Counted from the first letter of the stretch, positions 12,901 to 25,349 are shown. The stretch: 64,000 bases of DNA from Phocoena phocoena (GCF_963924675.1 NC_089228.1:91976894-92040893), one strand, 5' to 3'. Numbers and translations are program-made. Notes: generated from the letters alone by a model not told the origin.

Positions 12901-13328
12901 GCCCTAACTCCTCAGTCCAACCAGTTATAAAAGCAGCTTTCATAGCTGCTTTTGAACAGTTGGCACACCACGGCACAGAATAAATGGTGATAAGTCCAGA
13001 ATAACAGCCTATTTGTATTACACACTTGCTATCTACAAGACAGACTGCCCAATTAAAATACTGCCTTGTGCCATCTTTTCTGCTAGCACATGCACACCTT
13101 GCCTCCCAAGAAGACCTGTCCTAGCTTTTCATGGGCTGAGGCTGTATCTTACTTTCTTTGTATCTCCCATTGAGTCTGCATGCTGCTGCACACATGGAGA
13201 ATTCTATAAATATTTTTTGATTGACTAATTAATTGGCTACCACTCACTGCCTTTCCCTCACCTGCCCACTCACCGACATAATCCTAGATCAGGCGGAAAG
13301 CCAGATTTTCGTAGGAGAAATTTCCATT
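9963..13328. other. CAP2 intron 1, mixed old repeat-like DNA
   Basis: No gene. A run of 14 C bases lies near 10981-10995. The stretch 11480-11740 ('tgagtgtagaattctaggctgg' and following) resembles a dispersed mammalian repeat I cannot name with confidence. The stretch 13110-13230 ('...gtatctcccattgag...attctataaatattttttgattgac') looks like a decayed L2 3' end. Confidence 0.45.
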
Positions 13329-13344
13329 TAAAAGGAGATACTAG

Positions 13345-13659
13345 GGCTTCCGTGATGGCGCAGTGGTTAAGAATCCGCCTGCCAATGCAGGGGACACGGG
13401 TTCAAGCCCTGGCCCAGGAAGATCCCACATGCCGTGGAGCAACTAAGCCCGTGCGCCACAACTACTGAGCCTGCGCTCTACAGCCTGTGCTCTGCAACAA
13501 GAGAAGCCAGGACAATGAGAAGCCCACGCACCACAAACGAAGAGTAGCCCCCGCTCACTGCAACTAGAGAAAGCCCGTGCGCAGCAACGAAGACCCAACA
13601 CAGCCAAAAATAAAAACAAATAAATAAATTTTTTTAAAAATTTAAAAATAAAAAAAATT
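13345..13659 (+). mobile_element. CHR-type tRNA-derived SINE (long form)
   Basis: Starts ggcttccgtgatggcgcag, with a B-box-like ggttcaagccc, a body of 'ccacaactactgagcc' units and an A-rich tail. A 14-bp target-site duplication flanks it (aaaggagatactag at 13331-13344 and 13660-13673, one mismatch). Confidence 0.94.
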
Positions 13660-13673
13660 AAACGAGATACTAG

Positions 13674-16134
13674 ATTAGTTTTTCCCACTGAAACCCTCAG
13701 TGGCTTCCTCCTGTGATCTGAAAGAGCACCCTTGCTCCCCCTAATGTGAACATTTGGGCTTTCCATAGCTCCTTTTTCTTTAGGATTTAAAAATTTTAAA
13801 AACTCCACATTGTCCAAAGAGTTTTGTAAATTTCCCATGGCAAATTCATAAAACTAGTAAATGCTCCTTTGGTAACATTTTCAGGTTAATAAAAGAGCTA
13901 AGTCTTCCAGGTTGCTGGTTTCAAGTTCTCACTAGGCCAAAGGTGCAGAAATAATTGTGGTGAGTTTCTCCCCTGGTTCTGTAAGGGAAACCCAGATCCA
14001 AGCGATTCCAAAATTCACAAGCCTAAGATTACATAGAAAATAGACCTGAAGGACAGGAAATTGAAGAATGTCTCATGGTAAGGCGGGGCAGCTGGCTTAT
14101 ATGTGAGCTCTCTGCAGAATATAATCACAATGGACGACTTTCTCTATAAGTCCACCCACATTCAAAATAAATATTTGTTAAACTATCATCATACCAGACT
14201 TTCCTAGTTTGTTATTTGTCTTTATTGAGACTATATCAATTACCTTCTTTCTTTTCTCTGGAAACTACCAATCACTGGGGGGAGTGATCCTGTGAGCCAC
14301 TATTACTAATTAGGGTAATATTATACAGTACAGAAGAAACAAACCATGGTATTTATTCATTCGTTCATTGACTGGCTCTTTGAATATGCCTGTTTTCTTC
14401 ATTAAGTTAGTCCTCACTATCTGCTAAGCAAATGCTCACAATCTAGAAAATCAAAAGTGATTAAAATACATATTCTGCCCAGCTGTAGTGGGAGGGGGCT
14501 GGAAGCAGGTCCTGCTCAGTCAAACCAGGGAGTTATTTCACTAAGAGACACATTCACATCGCCAAGGTACCCGCCTTCATATCTTTCCCTTAGTTTCCTA
14601 TAGGAATTTCTGGTGCCTGCTTCTCACCAACAGCAAAAAAAGCCACCATTTTCTTCTTACTGCAAAGAAGTTTCTAGAGTCTCTGAGCTTTGAAACAGTG
14701 TAATCAGAATAGGAGAGAGCAGAGAGTTATACAAGTGAAAGAACACTTTCCATTTTTCACAGAACTGGAGAAAATATATATGAGATCCTGATTAGACAAC
14801 TGATTCCTATAAAGCCTCTATGTTCCACTGTGGAGAAAAAAGCAAACTTCATCTTGATTTTCAAAGGCCCTCACCCCAGCTCTACACCTCACCAGGTTCC
14901 TAAGAGCCCGTCACAGAGACAACTCACCCCTTCCCAAATGGAAGGCCCCCAATCCTTCTTCTCTGCCACAGTTCTGCCATTTCCACTTCTTCCAGGGCCC
15001 TTCTAGACACTGCTGCACCCATTCTCCGAATCCCAACCCTCCAAGAGGTCATCCCTTGTCTCACAAATTAGAGATAACCTCCCTTGAGGTATTTACTTCC
15101 TGTCATGTCCATCAAATCAAGAGTAGAGTACAGAAGGGTAACATAAACAAACCACATATAGAAATTACCTCCTCATCCCATCTGCCCTCTCCATGCTGGT
15201 GGCGTCACTCCTCAGAACCATCCCTGGTCAGTCTTGTAGTATAAATATTTCTCCTGTAAGTTAGAATCTCTGAAGATAAGAGGCTGGGACTCATAGCTTG
15301 ATGTGGTGGGAAAAGCATTTTTGGCATCAGAGAATCTGAATTTGAGACCCAATCCCTTAAGTGACAACCGTGTGACTCTGGGCAGATCACTTAACCTGAG
15401 TATCAGTTTTCTCACTTCCAATACATGAACTCATTCCTTCTTCTTCATTCACTGACTTAAGACAATTGTATGCAAATATGTTTTGAGCCATGTTCTGTGC
15501 TGGTTGCTGGAGCTACACAAGTGGATGAGACACAGACTCTATTCTCAAGGACTATGATTTCCTTGAGGAGCAGACAGTTTGGCTGTTGGGGACAGCCAGC
15601 GCTATAGGATACCAGGACACAGCGGACTGGTCTATTTCAGCAGAAGAGAGTCCAGTGGAATCTGAGACCAAGGGAACATCTAAGTATATCTTGAAGGCTG
15701 GTGCTGTGCCCTGACTTGGGGTGGTGAGGCTGGGTAAGGACAAAGACATAAAATCATAGACTCTGAATGCTGACTGGGACCCGGACAGACCCCTGTCACA
15801 TTCCCATCATGAAGTGGGAACTCTCTTAGCTAAATGTGAGGTAAGACCCCTTTACTGAAAAGGAGCTCCATCCCTTCCCCCTTCCGACCACCTTTCTACA
15901 CTCCTATATGCTATTACGGACTCTTTCTATTCCTGTGCTCCCACACTGCCCTTTTGCTCTTGCTTAGGCTGTGGAGGAGGCAGAGGTCAAAGAGATGCTT
16001 CCAGAGTTCCTCAAGGGCCACATCCTGGCACTGGAAAAAGAAGAACCATGGAGTCCCTGCTGGCCAGGCTACCACAGCCTGAGTAGGGTTTCCATGGGCC
16101 TTTTGTCCCTCCATAAAGTAGAAGTATTGCTCAC
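13674..16134. other. CAP2 intron 1, unassigned with MIR/L2 relics
   Basis: The stretch 15305-15425 is a plus-strand MIR-like relic (ggcatcagagaatctgaatttgag...gtgactctgggcagatcacttaacctgag). The stretch 15470-15545 resembles an L2 segment (gtgctggttgctggagctacac). No gene is seen in the rest. Confidence 0.55.
15305..15425 (+). mobile_element. MIR SINE relic
   Basis: Retains the MIR core order: 'gaatctgaatttgagaccc', 'gtgactctgggcagatcactt', 'aacctgagtatcagttttctc'. It is diverged and lacks clear ends. Confidence 0.75.
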
Positions 16135-17113
16135 CTTGTATCTAGAATACGTACAGAACACTTAAAACTCAACAAGAAGAAAAGTATTCCAATTTAAAAA
16201 TGGGTAAAATATTTGAATAGATATTTTTCCAAAGAACATATGCAAATAGCCAACACTGCCCGTAAAGATGCTCAACATCAAGTCATCAGGGAAATGCAAA
16301 TCAAAACCACGATGAGACGCCCACTAGGTTATCTGTTCTATCTGTAACCACCAGGTTATACATTCCCTACGTGAAGGGAAGATACCCACCAGAATGGCTG
16401 CAACCAAAAATACAGATGATAACAAGTGCTGGTAAGGATGTAAAGAAACTGTAACCTTTCTACATTGCTGGTGGGAATGTAAAATGGTGCAACTGCTGTG
16501 GAAAAAGGTTGGAAGTTTCTTAAAAAGTCAACCACATATTTACCATGCTGTCCAGCCATTCCACTTGTAGTTACCTACTCAATAGGAATAAAAGCATATT
16601 TCCACACACACAAAGACTTGTACACAAATGTTCATGGCAGCATCATTCACAACAGCCACACACACACACACACACACACACACAGGCAACAACCCAAATG
16701 TCCATCAACTGATGAATGAATAAACAAAATGTGGTCTCTATCCATACAGTGGAATATTATTCATCAATAAAAAGGAATGAAGCACAGACACATGCTGCCA
16801 CATGGACGAACCTCAAGATCACTATGCTAAGTGAAAGAACCAGACCAGAAGACCATGTGTTCTATGATTCCATTTATATGACTATCTAGAAAAAGCATAG
16901 AGACAGAAAGTAGATTAGTGGTTGCCTAGGGCTGGGGAGAAGCATGGAGAGTTACAGCAAATAGGCACAAAATTTCTATTTGAAGAGATGGAAATGATTT
17001 AAAATAGGATTGTGGTGGCAGATGCATTACGTACTAATAATTATTGAATTGTGCACTTAAAATGGGCAAATTATATGGTATGCAAAATTGTACCTTAATA
17101 AGTTATGAAAAAC
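16135..17113 (+). mobile_element. Old L1 3' fragment (L1M-type)
   Basis: Begins like the L1 ORF2 distal region (tgtatctagaatacgtacag, aatgggtaaaatatttgaatag). It continues through the typical 'cattgctggtgggaatgtaaaatgg', 'cccaaatgtccatcaactgatg' and 'ggaatattattc' landmarks and ends in an L1M 3' UTR (aattgtgcacttaaaatggg). A (CA)n expansion of about 13 units at 16656-16683 lies inside the former ORF. An extra stretch of about 80 bases near 16317-16395 is not in the usual L1 order. Confidence 0.88.
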
Positions 17114-17330
17114 AAACAAAAATAGGTACTGTTCCTCTTTATAAAGATATGGTTGAAAATCGGTTAAGTCTGAGGGACTTTGCCAGTCTTATCTCCCAAC
17201 AAAGTCATAGGTGGTAATTAAACTTAACCAGAGGTTGCTCTGAATGGCCGCACCCCTCGCTCCCGGAACCAGCTGTACAGGCCAAGATAGGTGACAGAAT
17301 AGAGCACAGTTCTCACTGCTCCTCTCTCTT

Positions 17331-17492
17331 CTGCGCATCAGAATCACTGGGGAGAAATGGAGCTTCCTAAATGCAGATTCCTGGGCTCCTCCCAGCAATA
17401 CTAATTCAGTGGTTCTGGGTATTCTCAGGAATACACATTTTTAAGCAGCACACTTCAGAGTACAAGGACCCATGCTTTGGGAAACACTACAA
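17331..17492 (+). mobile_element. MER5A-like hAT (Charlie) DNA transposon relic
   Basis: The internal order 'gcatcagaatcactgggg', 'aaatgcagattcctgggctcc', 'attcagtggttctggg' and 'acccatgctttgggaaacac' matches the MER5 group of non-autonomous hAT elements. The terminal repeats are decayed. Confidence 0.65.
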
Positions 17493-18470
17493 TAGAGTTG
17501 CACAGGAATGTTACAGGCGCACGTGGGAATGTGTGCGGGGGGTCGAGAAGGGTGGGTACTCACTGAGCCCTGGGAAGTAGGGAGGCTAAACGAAATCTCA
17601 AAGGATGAGGAGGTGGTGTTCAGAAGAAAGGTAAGGAAGGCATTCCTGGGCCATGCCCAGCATATGCAACCATATGGAAGCATTACAGCCAGAAAGTACT
17701 TCTTGAGCACTCACTATGTGCCAGGAGCTACCTAAGAAAGCACAAGGAACAAGGGATTGATGAGTAGTTAGAATGAGTGGTAGATAAAGCTGGGAAGAGA
17801 CTTGGGAATTCACCGTGAACGTGACAGTGGATTGAAGAAGATCTGAGGTATAGACTAGGCAAGATCTGAGAAAGGATTAAATGGATTAAATGAGGTTGAG
17901 AGGGAAAGGGAGAAGGTAGGATGTCTTAGATGTCTTGCTTCGGGATAGGGTGGTACCAATAAAAATGGAGACAGGGAGTGAAGGCAGCTAATGAAGATGG
18001 GAGCTCAGTTCTCGACATCTGAGTTTGAAATGCAGACAGTGATATGAGATGATAGCTGGCAGCTTCAAGTAGGGACCTGAAGCTCTACCTAATAATAATA
18101 ACACCTTCCTCAGGATGCTTGGGAAGATTAAAGGAGGTGATAAAGTGAACTTTGTGAATTACAAAGTGATGCCCAGGTATCATTCTTATAATTTATCTCT
18201 GAAAGCTCTACAGCATTTATCACTGTGATCTGTACCCAGTGAGTGCCCAACCGTGAACTGTTACTGCATGTGTTACCACCTCTCCTGTCCCCCAAACACA
18301 ATGATGGTAACATCTCAAACATTATACTTCTAAGACCATGCCACAGAGCAAATAAACTGCAGAAACACTACTGACTGAAAGCATAAAAGGGGATATCATT
18401 TCATATAGTCAGTTGTTTCTCATAACATGACTAGAAATGTTTTACTTTATTAAACTGGCATTTCTGCATT
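17493..18470. other. CAP2 intron 1, unassigned with MIR-like stretch
   Basis: The stretch 17690-17760 (cttcttgagcactcactatgtgccaggagc) looks L2-like. The stretch 18085-18190 (cctcaggatgcttgggaag...) looks like the 3' part of a MIR. No gene is seen. Confidence 0.5.
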
Positions 18471-18486
18471 AAGAATGCCATGTCTC
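18471..18486 (+). repeat. Left target-site duplication of the 18.5 kb L1
   Basis: 16-bp direct repeat aagaatgccatgtctc, identical to 22494-22509. It supplies the ATG used by the downstream open frame. Confidence 0.95.
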
Positions 18487-21400
18487 GAAACCAAAAGAAA
18501 GCTGGAGTAGCAATTCTCATATCAGACAAAATAGACTTTAAAATAAGGACTATTAAAAGGGATAAAGAAGGACACTACATAATGATCAAGGGATCGATCC
18601 AAGAAGAAGATATAACAATTGTAAATATTTATGCACCCAACATAGGAGCACCTCAATACGTAAGGCAAATACTAACAGCCATAAAAGGGGAAATTGACAG
18701 TAACACATTCATAGTAGGGGACTTTAACACCCCACTTTCACCCATGGACAGATCATCCAAAATGAAAATAAATAAGGAAACACAAGCTTTAAATGATACA
18801 TTAAACAAGATGGACTTAATTGATATTTATAGGACACTCCATCCAAAAACAACAGAATACACATTTTTCTCAAGTGCTCATGGAACATTCTCCAGGATAG
18901 ATCATATCTTGGGTCACAAATCAAGCCTTGGTAAATTTAAGAAAATTGAAATTGTATCAAGTATCTTTTCTGACCACAACGCCATGAGACTAGATATCAA
19001 TTACAGGAAAAGATCTGTAAAATATACAAACACATGGAGGCTAAACAATACACTACTTAATAATGAAGTGATCACTGAAGAAATCAAAGAGGAAATAAAA
19101 AAATACCTAGAAACAAATGACAATGGAGACACAACGACCCAAAACCTATGGGATGCAGCAAAAGCAGTTCTAAGGGGGAAGTTTATAGCAATACAAGCCC
19201 ACCTTAAGAAGCAGGAAACATCTCGAATAAACAACCTAACCTTGCACCTCAAGCAATTAGAGAAAGAAGAACAAAAAAGCCCCAAAGCTAGCAGAAGGAA
19301 AGAAATCATAAAAATCAGATCAGAAATAAATGAAAAAGAAACGAAGGAAACGATAGCAAAGATCAATAAAACTAAAAGCTGGTTCTTTGAGAAGATAAAC
19401 AAAATAGATAAACCACTAGCCAGACTCATCAAGAAAAAAAGGGAGAAGACTCAAATCAATAGAATTAGAAATGAGAAAGGAGAAATAACAACTGACACTG
19501 CAGAAATAAAAAAAATCATGAGAGATTACTACAAGCAACTCTATGCCAATAAAATGGACAATCTGGAAGAAATGGACAAATTCGTAGAAATGCACAACCT
19601 GCCAAGACTGAATCAGGAAGAAATAGAAAATATGAACAGACCAATCACAAGCACTGAAATTGAAACTGTGATTAAAAATCTTCCAACAAACAAAAGCCCA
19701 GGACCAGATGGCTTCACAGGTGAATTCTATCAAACGTTTAGAGAAGAGCTAACACCTATCCTTCTCGAACTCTTCCAAAATATAGCAGAGGGAGGAACAC
19801 TCCCAAATTCCTTCTACGAGGCCACCATCACCTTGATACCAAAACCAGACAAGGATGTCACAAAGAAAGAAAACTACAGGCCAATATCACTGATGAACAT
19901 AGATGCAAAAATCCTCAACAAAATACTAGCAAACAGAATCCAACAGCACATTAAAAGGATCATACACCATGATCAAGTGGGGTTTATTCCAGGAATGCAA
20001 GGATTCTTCAATATACGCAAATCTATCAATGTGATAAACCATATTAACAAATTGAAGGAGAAAAACCATATGATCATCTCAATAGATGCAGAAAAAGCTT
20101 TCGACAAAATTCAACACCCATTTATGATAAAAACCCTCCAGAAAGTAGGCATAGAGGGAACTTTCCTCAACATAATAAAGGCCATATATGACAAGCCCAC
20201 AGCAAACATCATCCTCAATGGTGAAAAACTGAAAGCATTTCCACTAAGATCAGGAACAAGACAAGGTTGCCCACTCTCACCACTCTTATTCAACATAGTT
20301 TTGGAAGTTTTAGCCACAGCAATCAGAGAAGAAAAGGAAATAAAAGGAATCCACATCGGAAAAGAAGAAGTAAAGCTGTCACTGTTTGCAGATGACATGA
20401 TACTATACATAGAGAATCCTAAAGATGCTACCAGAAAACTACTAGAGCTAATCAATGAATTTGGTAAAGTAGCAGGATACAAAATTAATGCACAGAAATC
20501 TCTGGCATTCCTATATACTAATGATGAAAAATCTGAAAGTGAAATCAAGAAAACACTCCCATTTACCACTGCAACAAAAAGAATAAAATATCTAGGAATA
20601 AACCTACCTAAGGATACGAAAGACCTGTATGCAGAAAATTATAAGACACTGATGAAAGAAATTAAAGATGATACAAATAGATGGAGAGATATACCATGTT
20701 CTTGGATGGGAAGAATCAACATTGTGAAAATGACTCTACTACCCAAAGCAATCTACAGATTCAATGCAATCCCTGTCAAACTACCACTGGCATTTTTCAC
20801 AAAACTAGAACAAAAAATTTCGCAATTTGTATGGAAACACAAAAGACCCCGAATAGCCAAAGCAATCTTGAGAACGAAAAAAGGAGCTGGAGGAATAAGG
20901 CTCCCTGACTTCAGACTATACTACAAAGCAACAGTAATCAAGACAGTATGGTACTGGCACAAAAACAGAAAGATAGATCAGTGGAACAGGATAGAAAGCC
21001 CAGAGATAAACCCACGCACATATGGACACCTTATCTTTGATAAAGGAGGCAGGAATGTACAGTGGAGAAAGGACAGCCTCTTCAATAAATGGTGCTGGGA
21101 AAACTGGACAGGTACATGTAAAAGTATGAGATTAGATCACTCCCTAACACCATACACAAAAATAAGCTCAAAATGGATTAAAGACCTAAATGTAAGGCCA
21201 GAAACTATCAAACTCTTAGAGGAAAACATAGGAAGAACACTCTATGACATAAATCACAGCAAGATCCTTTCTGACCCACCTCCTAGAGTAATGGAAATAA
21301 AAACAAAAATAAACAAATGGGACCTAATGAAACTTCAGAGCTTTTGCACAGCAAAGGAAACCATAATAAAGACCAAAAGACAACCCTCAGAATGGGAGAA

Positions 21401-22109
21401 AACATTTGCAAATGAAGCAACTGACAAAGGATTAATCTCCAAAATTTACAAGCAGCTCATGCAGCTCAATAACAAAAAAACAAACAACCCAATCCAAAAA
21501 TGGGCAGAAGACCTAAACAGACATTTCTCCAAAGAAGATATACAGAATGCCAACAAACACATGAAAGAATGCTCAACATCATTAATCATTAGAGAAATGC
21601 AAATCAAAACTACAATGAGATATCATCTCACACCAGTCAGAATGGCCATCAGCAAAAAATCTAGAAACAATAAATGCTGGAGAGGGTGTGGAGAAAAGGG
21701 GACACTCTTGCACTGCTGGTGGGAATGTGAATTGGTTCAGCCACTATGGAGAACAGTATGGAGGTTCCTTAAAAAACTACAAATAGAATTACCATATGAC
21801 CCAGCAATCCCACTACTGGGCATATACCCTGAGAAAACCAAAATTCAAAAAGAGTCATGTACCAAAATGTTCATTGCAGCTCTATTTACAATAGCCCGGA
21901 GATGGAAAGAACCTAAGCGCCCATCATCGGACGAATGGATAAAGAAGATGTGGCACATATACACAATGGAATATTACTCAGCCTTAAAAAGAAATGAAAT
22001 TGAGTTATTTGTAATGAGATGGATAGACCTAGAGTCTGTCATACAGAGTGAAGTAAGTCAGAAAGACAAAGACAAATACCGTATGCTAACACATATATAT
22101 GGAATTTAA
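18480..22109 (+). CDS. L1 ORF2-like protein, N-terminally truncated but open (1209 aa)
   Basis: An uninterrupted frame encoding most of L1 ORF2p. About 64 N-terminal residues are missing, so the endonuclease lacks its first catalytic residues (human N14 and E43 equivalents). The later ones remain: D81/N83 in VGDFNTPLS and D165/H166 in SDHNAM. Reverse transcriptase is complete, with the catalytic FADD at residues 636-639. The C-terminal C-x3-C-x7-H-x4-C motif ([18 protein letters not shown]) is intact. The frame ends in THIYGI. The initiating ATG (18480-18482) lies in the target-site duplication, so the first two codons are host DNA. Nicking activity is not expected; RT activity if translated is inference. 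No L1 promoter is present, so expression would need host read-through on the strand opposite CAP2. Confidence 0.93.
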   Translation: MSRNQKKAGVAILISDKIDFKIRTIKRDKEGHYIMIKGSIQEEDITIVNIYAPNIGAPQYVRQILTAIKGEIDSNTFIVGDFNTPLSPMDRSSKMKINKETQALNDTLNKMDLIDIYRTLHPKTTEYTFFSSAHGTFSRIDHILGHKSSLGKFKKIEIVSSIFSDHNAMRLDINYRKRSVKYTNTWRLNNTLLNNEVITEEIKEEIKKYLETNDNGDTTTQNLWDAAKAVLRGKFIAIQAHLKKQETSRINNLTLHLKQLEKEEQKSPKASRRKEIIKIRSEINEKETKETIAKINKTKSWFFEKINKIDKPLARLIKKKREKTQINRIRNEKGEITTDTAEIKKIMRDYYKQLYANKMDNLEEMDKFVEMHNLPRLNQEEIENMNRPITSTEIETVIKNLPTNKSPGPDGFTGEFYQTFREELTPILLELFQNIAEGGTLPNSFYEATITLIPKPDKDVTKKENYRPISLMNIDAKILNKILANRIQQHIKRIIHHDQVGFIPGMQGFFNIRKSINVINHINKLKEKNHMIISIDAEKAFDKIQHPFMIKTLQKVGIEGTFLNIIKAIYDKPTANIILNGEKLKAFPLRSGTRQGCPLSPLLFNIVLEVLATAIREEKEIKGIHIGKEEVKLSLFADDMILYIENPKDATRKLLELINEFGKVAGYKINAQKSLAFLYTNDEKSESEIKKTLPFTTATKRIKYLGINLPKDTKDLYAENYKTLMKEIKDDTNRWRDIPCSWMGRINIVKMTLLPKAIYRFNAIPVKLPLAFFTKLEQKISQFVWKHKRPRIAKAILRTKKGAGGIRLPDFRLYYKATVIKTVWYWHKNRKIDQWNRIESPEINPRTYGHLIFDKGGRNVQWRKDSLFNKWCWENWTGTCKSMRLDHSLTPYTKISSKWIKDLNVRPETIKLLEENIGRTLYDINHSKILSDPPPRVMEIKTKINKWDLMKLQSFCTAKETIIKTKRQPSEWEKTFANEATDKGLISKIYKQLMQLNNKKTNNPIQKWAEDLNRHFSKEDIQNANKHMKECSTSLIIREMQIKTTMRYHLTPVRMAISKKSRNNKCWRGCGEKGTLLHCWWECELVQPLWRTVWRFLKKLQIELPYDPAIPLLGIYPEKTKIQKESCTKMFIAALFTIARRWKEPKRPSSDEWIKKMWHIYTMEYYSALKRNEIELFVMRWIDLESVIQSEVSQKDKDKYRMLTHIYGI

Positions 22110-22493
22110 GGGGAAAAAATGTCATGAAGAACCTAGGGATAAGACAGGAATAGAGGCGCAGACCTACTGGAGAACGGACTTGAGGATATGGGGAGGGGGC
22201 AGGGTGAGTTTTGACAGGGCGAGAAAGAGTCATGGACATATACACACTAACAAACGCAGTAAGGTAGATAGCTAGGGGGAAGCAGCCGCAAGGCACAGGG
22301 ATATTAGTTCGGGGCTTTGGGACAGCCTGGAGGGGTGGGAGGGGGAGAGTGGGTGGTTGGGAGACGCAAGAGGGAAGACACATGGGAGCACATGTATATG
22401 TATAGCTGATTCACTTTGTTATAAATCAGAAACTAACACACTATTGTAAAGCAATTATACCCCAATAAAGATGTTAAAAAAAAAAAAAAAAAA
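18487..22493 (+). mobile_element. Young 5'-truncated L1 with perfect target-site duplication
   Basis: An L1 retrotransposon insertion, antisense to CAP2 and within its first intron. It begins inside ORF2 and runs through the 3' UTR, AATAAA at 22464-22469 and a poly(A) tail from 22476. It is flanked by a perfect 16-bp direct repeat, aagaatgccatgtctc, at 18471-18486 and 22494-22509. The plus-strand junction tt|aaga is close to the L1 endonuclease target (TTTT/AA on the nicked strand). The undegraded ORF, exact duplication and clean tail point to a recent insertion, possibly lineage-specific or polymorphic. There is no internal promoter because the 5' UTR and ORF1 are missing. Confidence 0.96.
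22110..22475 (+). other. L1 3' UTR with G-rich polypurine tract
   Basis: This stretch lies between the ORF2 stop and the poly(A) tail. A run at 22332-22353 contains G4, G3, G5 and G3 blocks separated by short spacers, a potential G-quadruplex. Such tracts are a conserved feature of mammalian L1 3' UTRs. The canonical AATAAA precedes the tail. Confidence 0.85.
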
Positions 22494-22509
22494 AAGAATG
22501 CCATGTCTC
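22494..22509 (+). repeat. Right target-site duplication of the 18.5 kb L1
   Basis: Exact copy of 18471-18486, overlapping the end of the poly(A) tail by its leading adenines. Confidence 0.95.
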
Positions 22510-22869
22510 TCTGGAATAATGAAGGTACTAGGTTTGCTGAAATTCCTTCTAAACTCAAAATTCTAGCATTCACTGTAGGATTTACATACAACTGAATAAC
22601 AGATCCAGTAACTCTGAGAATCAGTTCTTAAGTGCTGGGCCCATTTTATACCTGGATATTTTCAACAAATGCAAGTGGGATCATTTGATTTCAAACAGCC
22701 AGGTGATGAATTTGGCCCAAGAGCTCTCCTTCAACACTTTTTTTTTTTGCTATTTCATGTGTCTCCAGCCTCCTGGGTCTACTTCCATACTTGACTTTGA
22801 TTTATTACTTGTGACAAAATCAGAGTTTTCAACTAGACCTGTGGACCACCAAAAGACTATAAGTTCTTC

Positions 22870-23085
22870 TTCTTTTTTTTTTTTTTTTTTTTGTGGTATG
22901 CGGGCCTCTCACTGTTGTGGCCTCTCCCGTTGTGGAGCACAGGCTCCGGACGCACAGGCTCAGCGGCCATGGCTCACGGGCCCAGCCGCTCCGTGGCATG
23001 TGGGATCCTCCCGGACAGGGGCACAAACCCATGTCCCCTGCATCGGCAGGCGGACTCTCAACCACTGCGCCACCAGGGAAGCCTG
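22870..23085 (-). mobile_element. CHR-type SINE (short form)
   Basis: Inverted copy: poly(T) at 22874-22892, then the reverse of the 'cggccgctgagcctgtgcgtcc' body, ending caccagggaagcc at the right. Short flanking repeat aagttcttc at 22861-22869 and 23086-23094. Confidence 0.95.
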
Positions 23086-23379
23086 AAGTTCTTCCTTTTT
23101 GCTCTTTGGACCTGGGAGCCCAAAGTAAAGAGGAAAGAGTGAAAAAAGGCAAAGAAGAAAGGAAAGAATGGTGGGGTGCAGGGAAAACAGAGGGGAAAGG
23201 GAATAAGGAAGGAGAAGGGGCTACCAGTGCCAGTCCAGAAGTAGTAAGCTCACTACCACCTATCTCTAAACTGTGTTCAAAATGCAAGAAGAAACTCCTG
23301 GCTCTGAAGAATGAACAACAGCAGGAGGATTGAGGAGGGCAATCAAAACTTGAAAAAGGAACCCATTTGGGAGTGCATT

Positions 23380-24180
23380 TCTGGGCTTTCTCCTCTTTTC
23401 TCTTCAGATTTGACTTGAGGTTGGAACTGCACAGGGGGTGCAAGCCACAAACTCCACGAGAACCCTCTTCTTCTCAGCCAGAAGACTTAGAAAGGGGGTC
23501 CCTATAAGTGGAAGAATGTGAAGGGAAGTCTGGGTTATTTGTTTTCTTGTTTTTGTTTTTGTTGTTTCCATTTTTCTTTTCCAAGAGTGGCTGCAGTCAC
23601 AGAACTGCATGGTAGAAGAGCAAGCAGCAGCACAGACAGCTAAAATTTCTCCAAGAAAAACCTGGTCTTATTGCCAGAGGAGCAGGGAAAAGGAACCTTT
23701 GTGATCCAAAGAGTGTAGGCAGAACCCTGTCATTTTTCCCTCTTACTTTTCTCTCAGTGCTTTGCTCTGAGAATGGCCCCTGTCTTGGGGAAACCATACT
23801 GCAGCAGCGTGAGCAGCTAAAACCTCAAAAGAAACCCAGTCTTTCTGGCCAGAAGACCAGGAAAAAAAGGCTCACAGGGGCAGGAGAGTGTGGGAAGAAT
23901 CCCAGAAAGGAGAGAGCTAAAGAAGGGGGTCCCTTGATGCTGTGCATGAACCAGTGCAAACCCCAGTCTCACCCGAGCTGTGCATGCGTGGGACAGATTC
24001 AAAGGCTTTGAGAACTGAACTACAACGTAAGTTCTGCTCAAGTCCCACTGCTCAAGTCCCATGCTAACCCCTAAACAGTGCTTCCATGGGACCCAAGGCA
24101 GCAGAACAAAGGCTTTGAAAAATGAAATGATGTTGGAACCACTGCCCACAGAATGCAAGACAGAACTGGGTTGACTGCCT
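23380..24180 (+). mobile_element. Old L1 5'-UTR-like repeat units
   Basis: Contains two or three diverged copies of a unit around 'gcagctaaaacctc..aagaaacccagtctttctggccagaagaccaggaaaa' (clearest at about 23615-23690 and 23800-23880, weaker at 23430-23500). It is followed directly by L1M-type ORF1 sequence. I read it as the internally repeated 5' region of an old L1M or HAL1-like element. The family assignment is inference. Confidence 0.5.
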
Positions 24181-24900
24181 GGTAAAACAAAAAACTGCGC
24201 ATTTCGAAAGGACCTGATTCTCACAGCATAATACTCAAAATGTCCAGAATTCAATAAAAAAATATCTAACATGCAAGAGACCAGGGAAATGTGATCAATC
24301 CTCAAAGGAAAAGAAAATTAACACATGCCAACCCCAAGATGACACAGGTGTTGGAATTATCCGATAGATTTATAGGAGCTGTTTTAACTACGCTCCAGGA
24401 AATAATGGTAACCACTCTTGAAATGAATGGAAAGACAGAAGTTCTCAGCAGAGACACAGAACCTATAAAAGAGAAACAAGTGAACGTTTTAGGACTGAAA
24501 AATACAATAAACAGTAAAAAATGCATGGGATGGGCTCAATAACAGAACATAGATGACAAAGGAAAATATCAATAAAGTTGACGTAGATATTATCCAGTCT
24601 AAAGAACAGAGAGAAAAAAGGTTGAAGGAAAAAGTGAACAGAGCCTAAAAAGCCTGTGGGACAACATTAAAAGGTTTAATATTAATGTCACTGGAATTCC
24701 AGGAGAGGACAAAGAGACTGAGGTAGGAAACGTACTCGAAGAAAAAATGGCCAAAAACTTCCCAAACTTGGTGAAAACTATACATTTACAGACCCAAAGA
24801 GTGCTATCTGTCTGGTTATTATACACATAAACACGTAATGTATTACAGTGAGCTGCCTCCAAGAGAAGAACAAGAAAAATGAGTAAAGATATAACTGCCT
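24181..24900 (+). mobile_element. Old L1 ORF1-region fragment
   Basis: 'aatgtccagaattcaataaaaaa...ggcatgcaag'-like start, then coding-like sequence with the ORF1 landmarks 'ggaattccaggagaggac' and 'atggccaaaaacttcccaaacttgg'. Frames are broken. It continues the repeat-like block at 23380-24180 in the same orientation. Confidence 0.7.
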
Positions 24901-24977
24901 AAAAAGAAATAAATAAAATGTGATGGGCTATCATTCTCTTTGGAGAGCTGTCACAAGTATTAAGAACTTTAGTTCTT

Positions 24978-25335
24978 TTCTCTTTTTTTAAAAAATAAAT
25001 TTATTTCTTTATTTTTGGCTGCGTTGGGTCTTGGTTGCTGCGTGCAGGTTTTCTCTAGTTGTGGCGAGCGGGGGCTACTCTTCCTTGCAGTGCGTGGGCG
25101 TACCGCAGTGACTTCTCTTGTTGTGGAGCATGGGCTCTAGGTGCATGGGCTTCAGTAGTTGTGGCACACAGGCTCAGTAGTTGTGGCTCGCAGGCTCTAG
25201 AGCATAGGCTCAGTAGTTGTAGTGCACGGGCTTAGCTGGTCCACAGCATGTGGGATTTTCCTGGACCAGGGCTTGAACCGGTGTCCCCTGCATTGGCAGG
25301 CGGATTCTTAACCACTCCGGCACTAGGGAAGCCCC
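24978..25335 (-). mobile_element. CHR-type SINE (long form)
   Basis: Inverted copy with a full set of 'agttgtggc' body units and a head ending ggcactagggaagcccc at the right. A perfect 14-bp target-site duplication, gaactttagttctt, lies at 24964-24977 and 25336-25349. Confidence 0.96.
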
Positions 25336-25349
25336 GAACTTTAGTTCTT

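Noticed and set aside
19001..20569. Minus-strand open frames of 105-152 codons inside the L1
   Set aside because: Antisense shadows of the A-rich ORF2 coding strand.
22829..23443. 204-codon minus-strand open frame
   Set aside because: It runs through a CHR SINE and a poly-A/poly-T run encoding a Lys tract; a chance frame with no domain.
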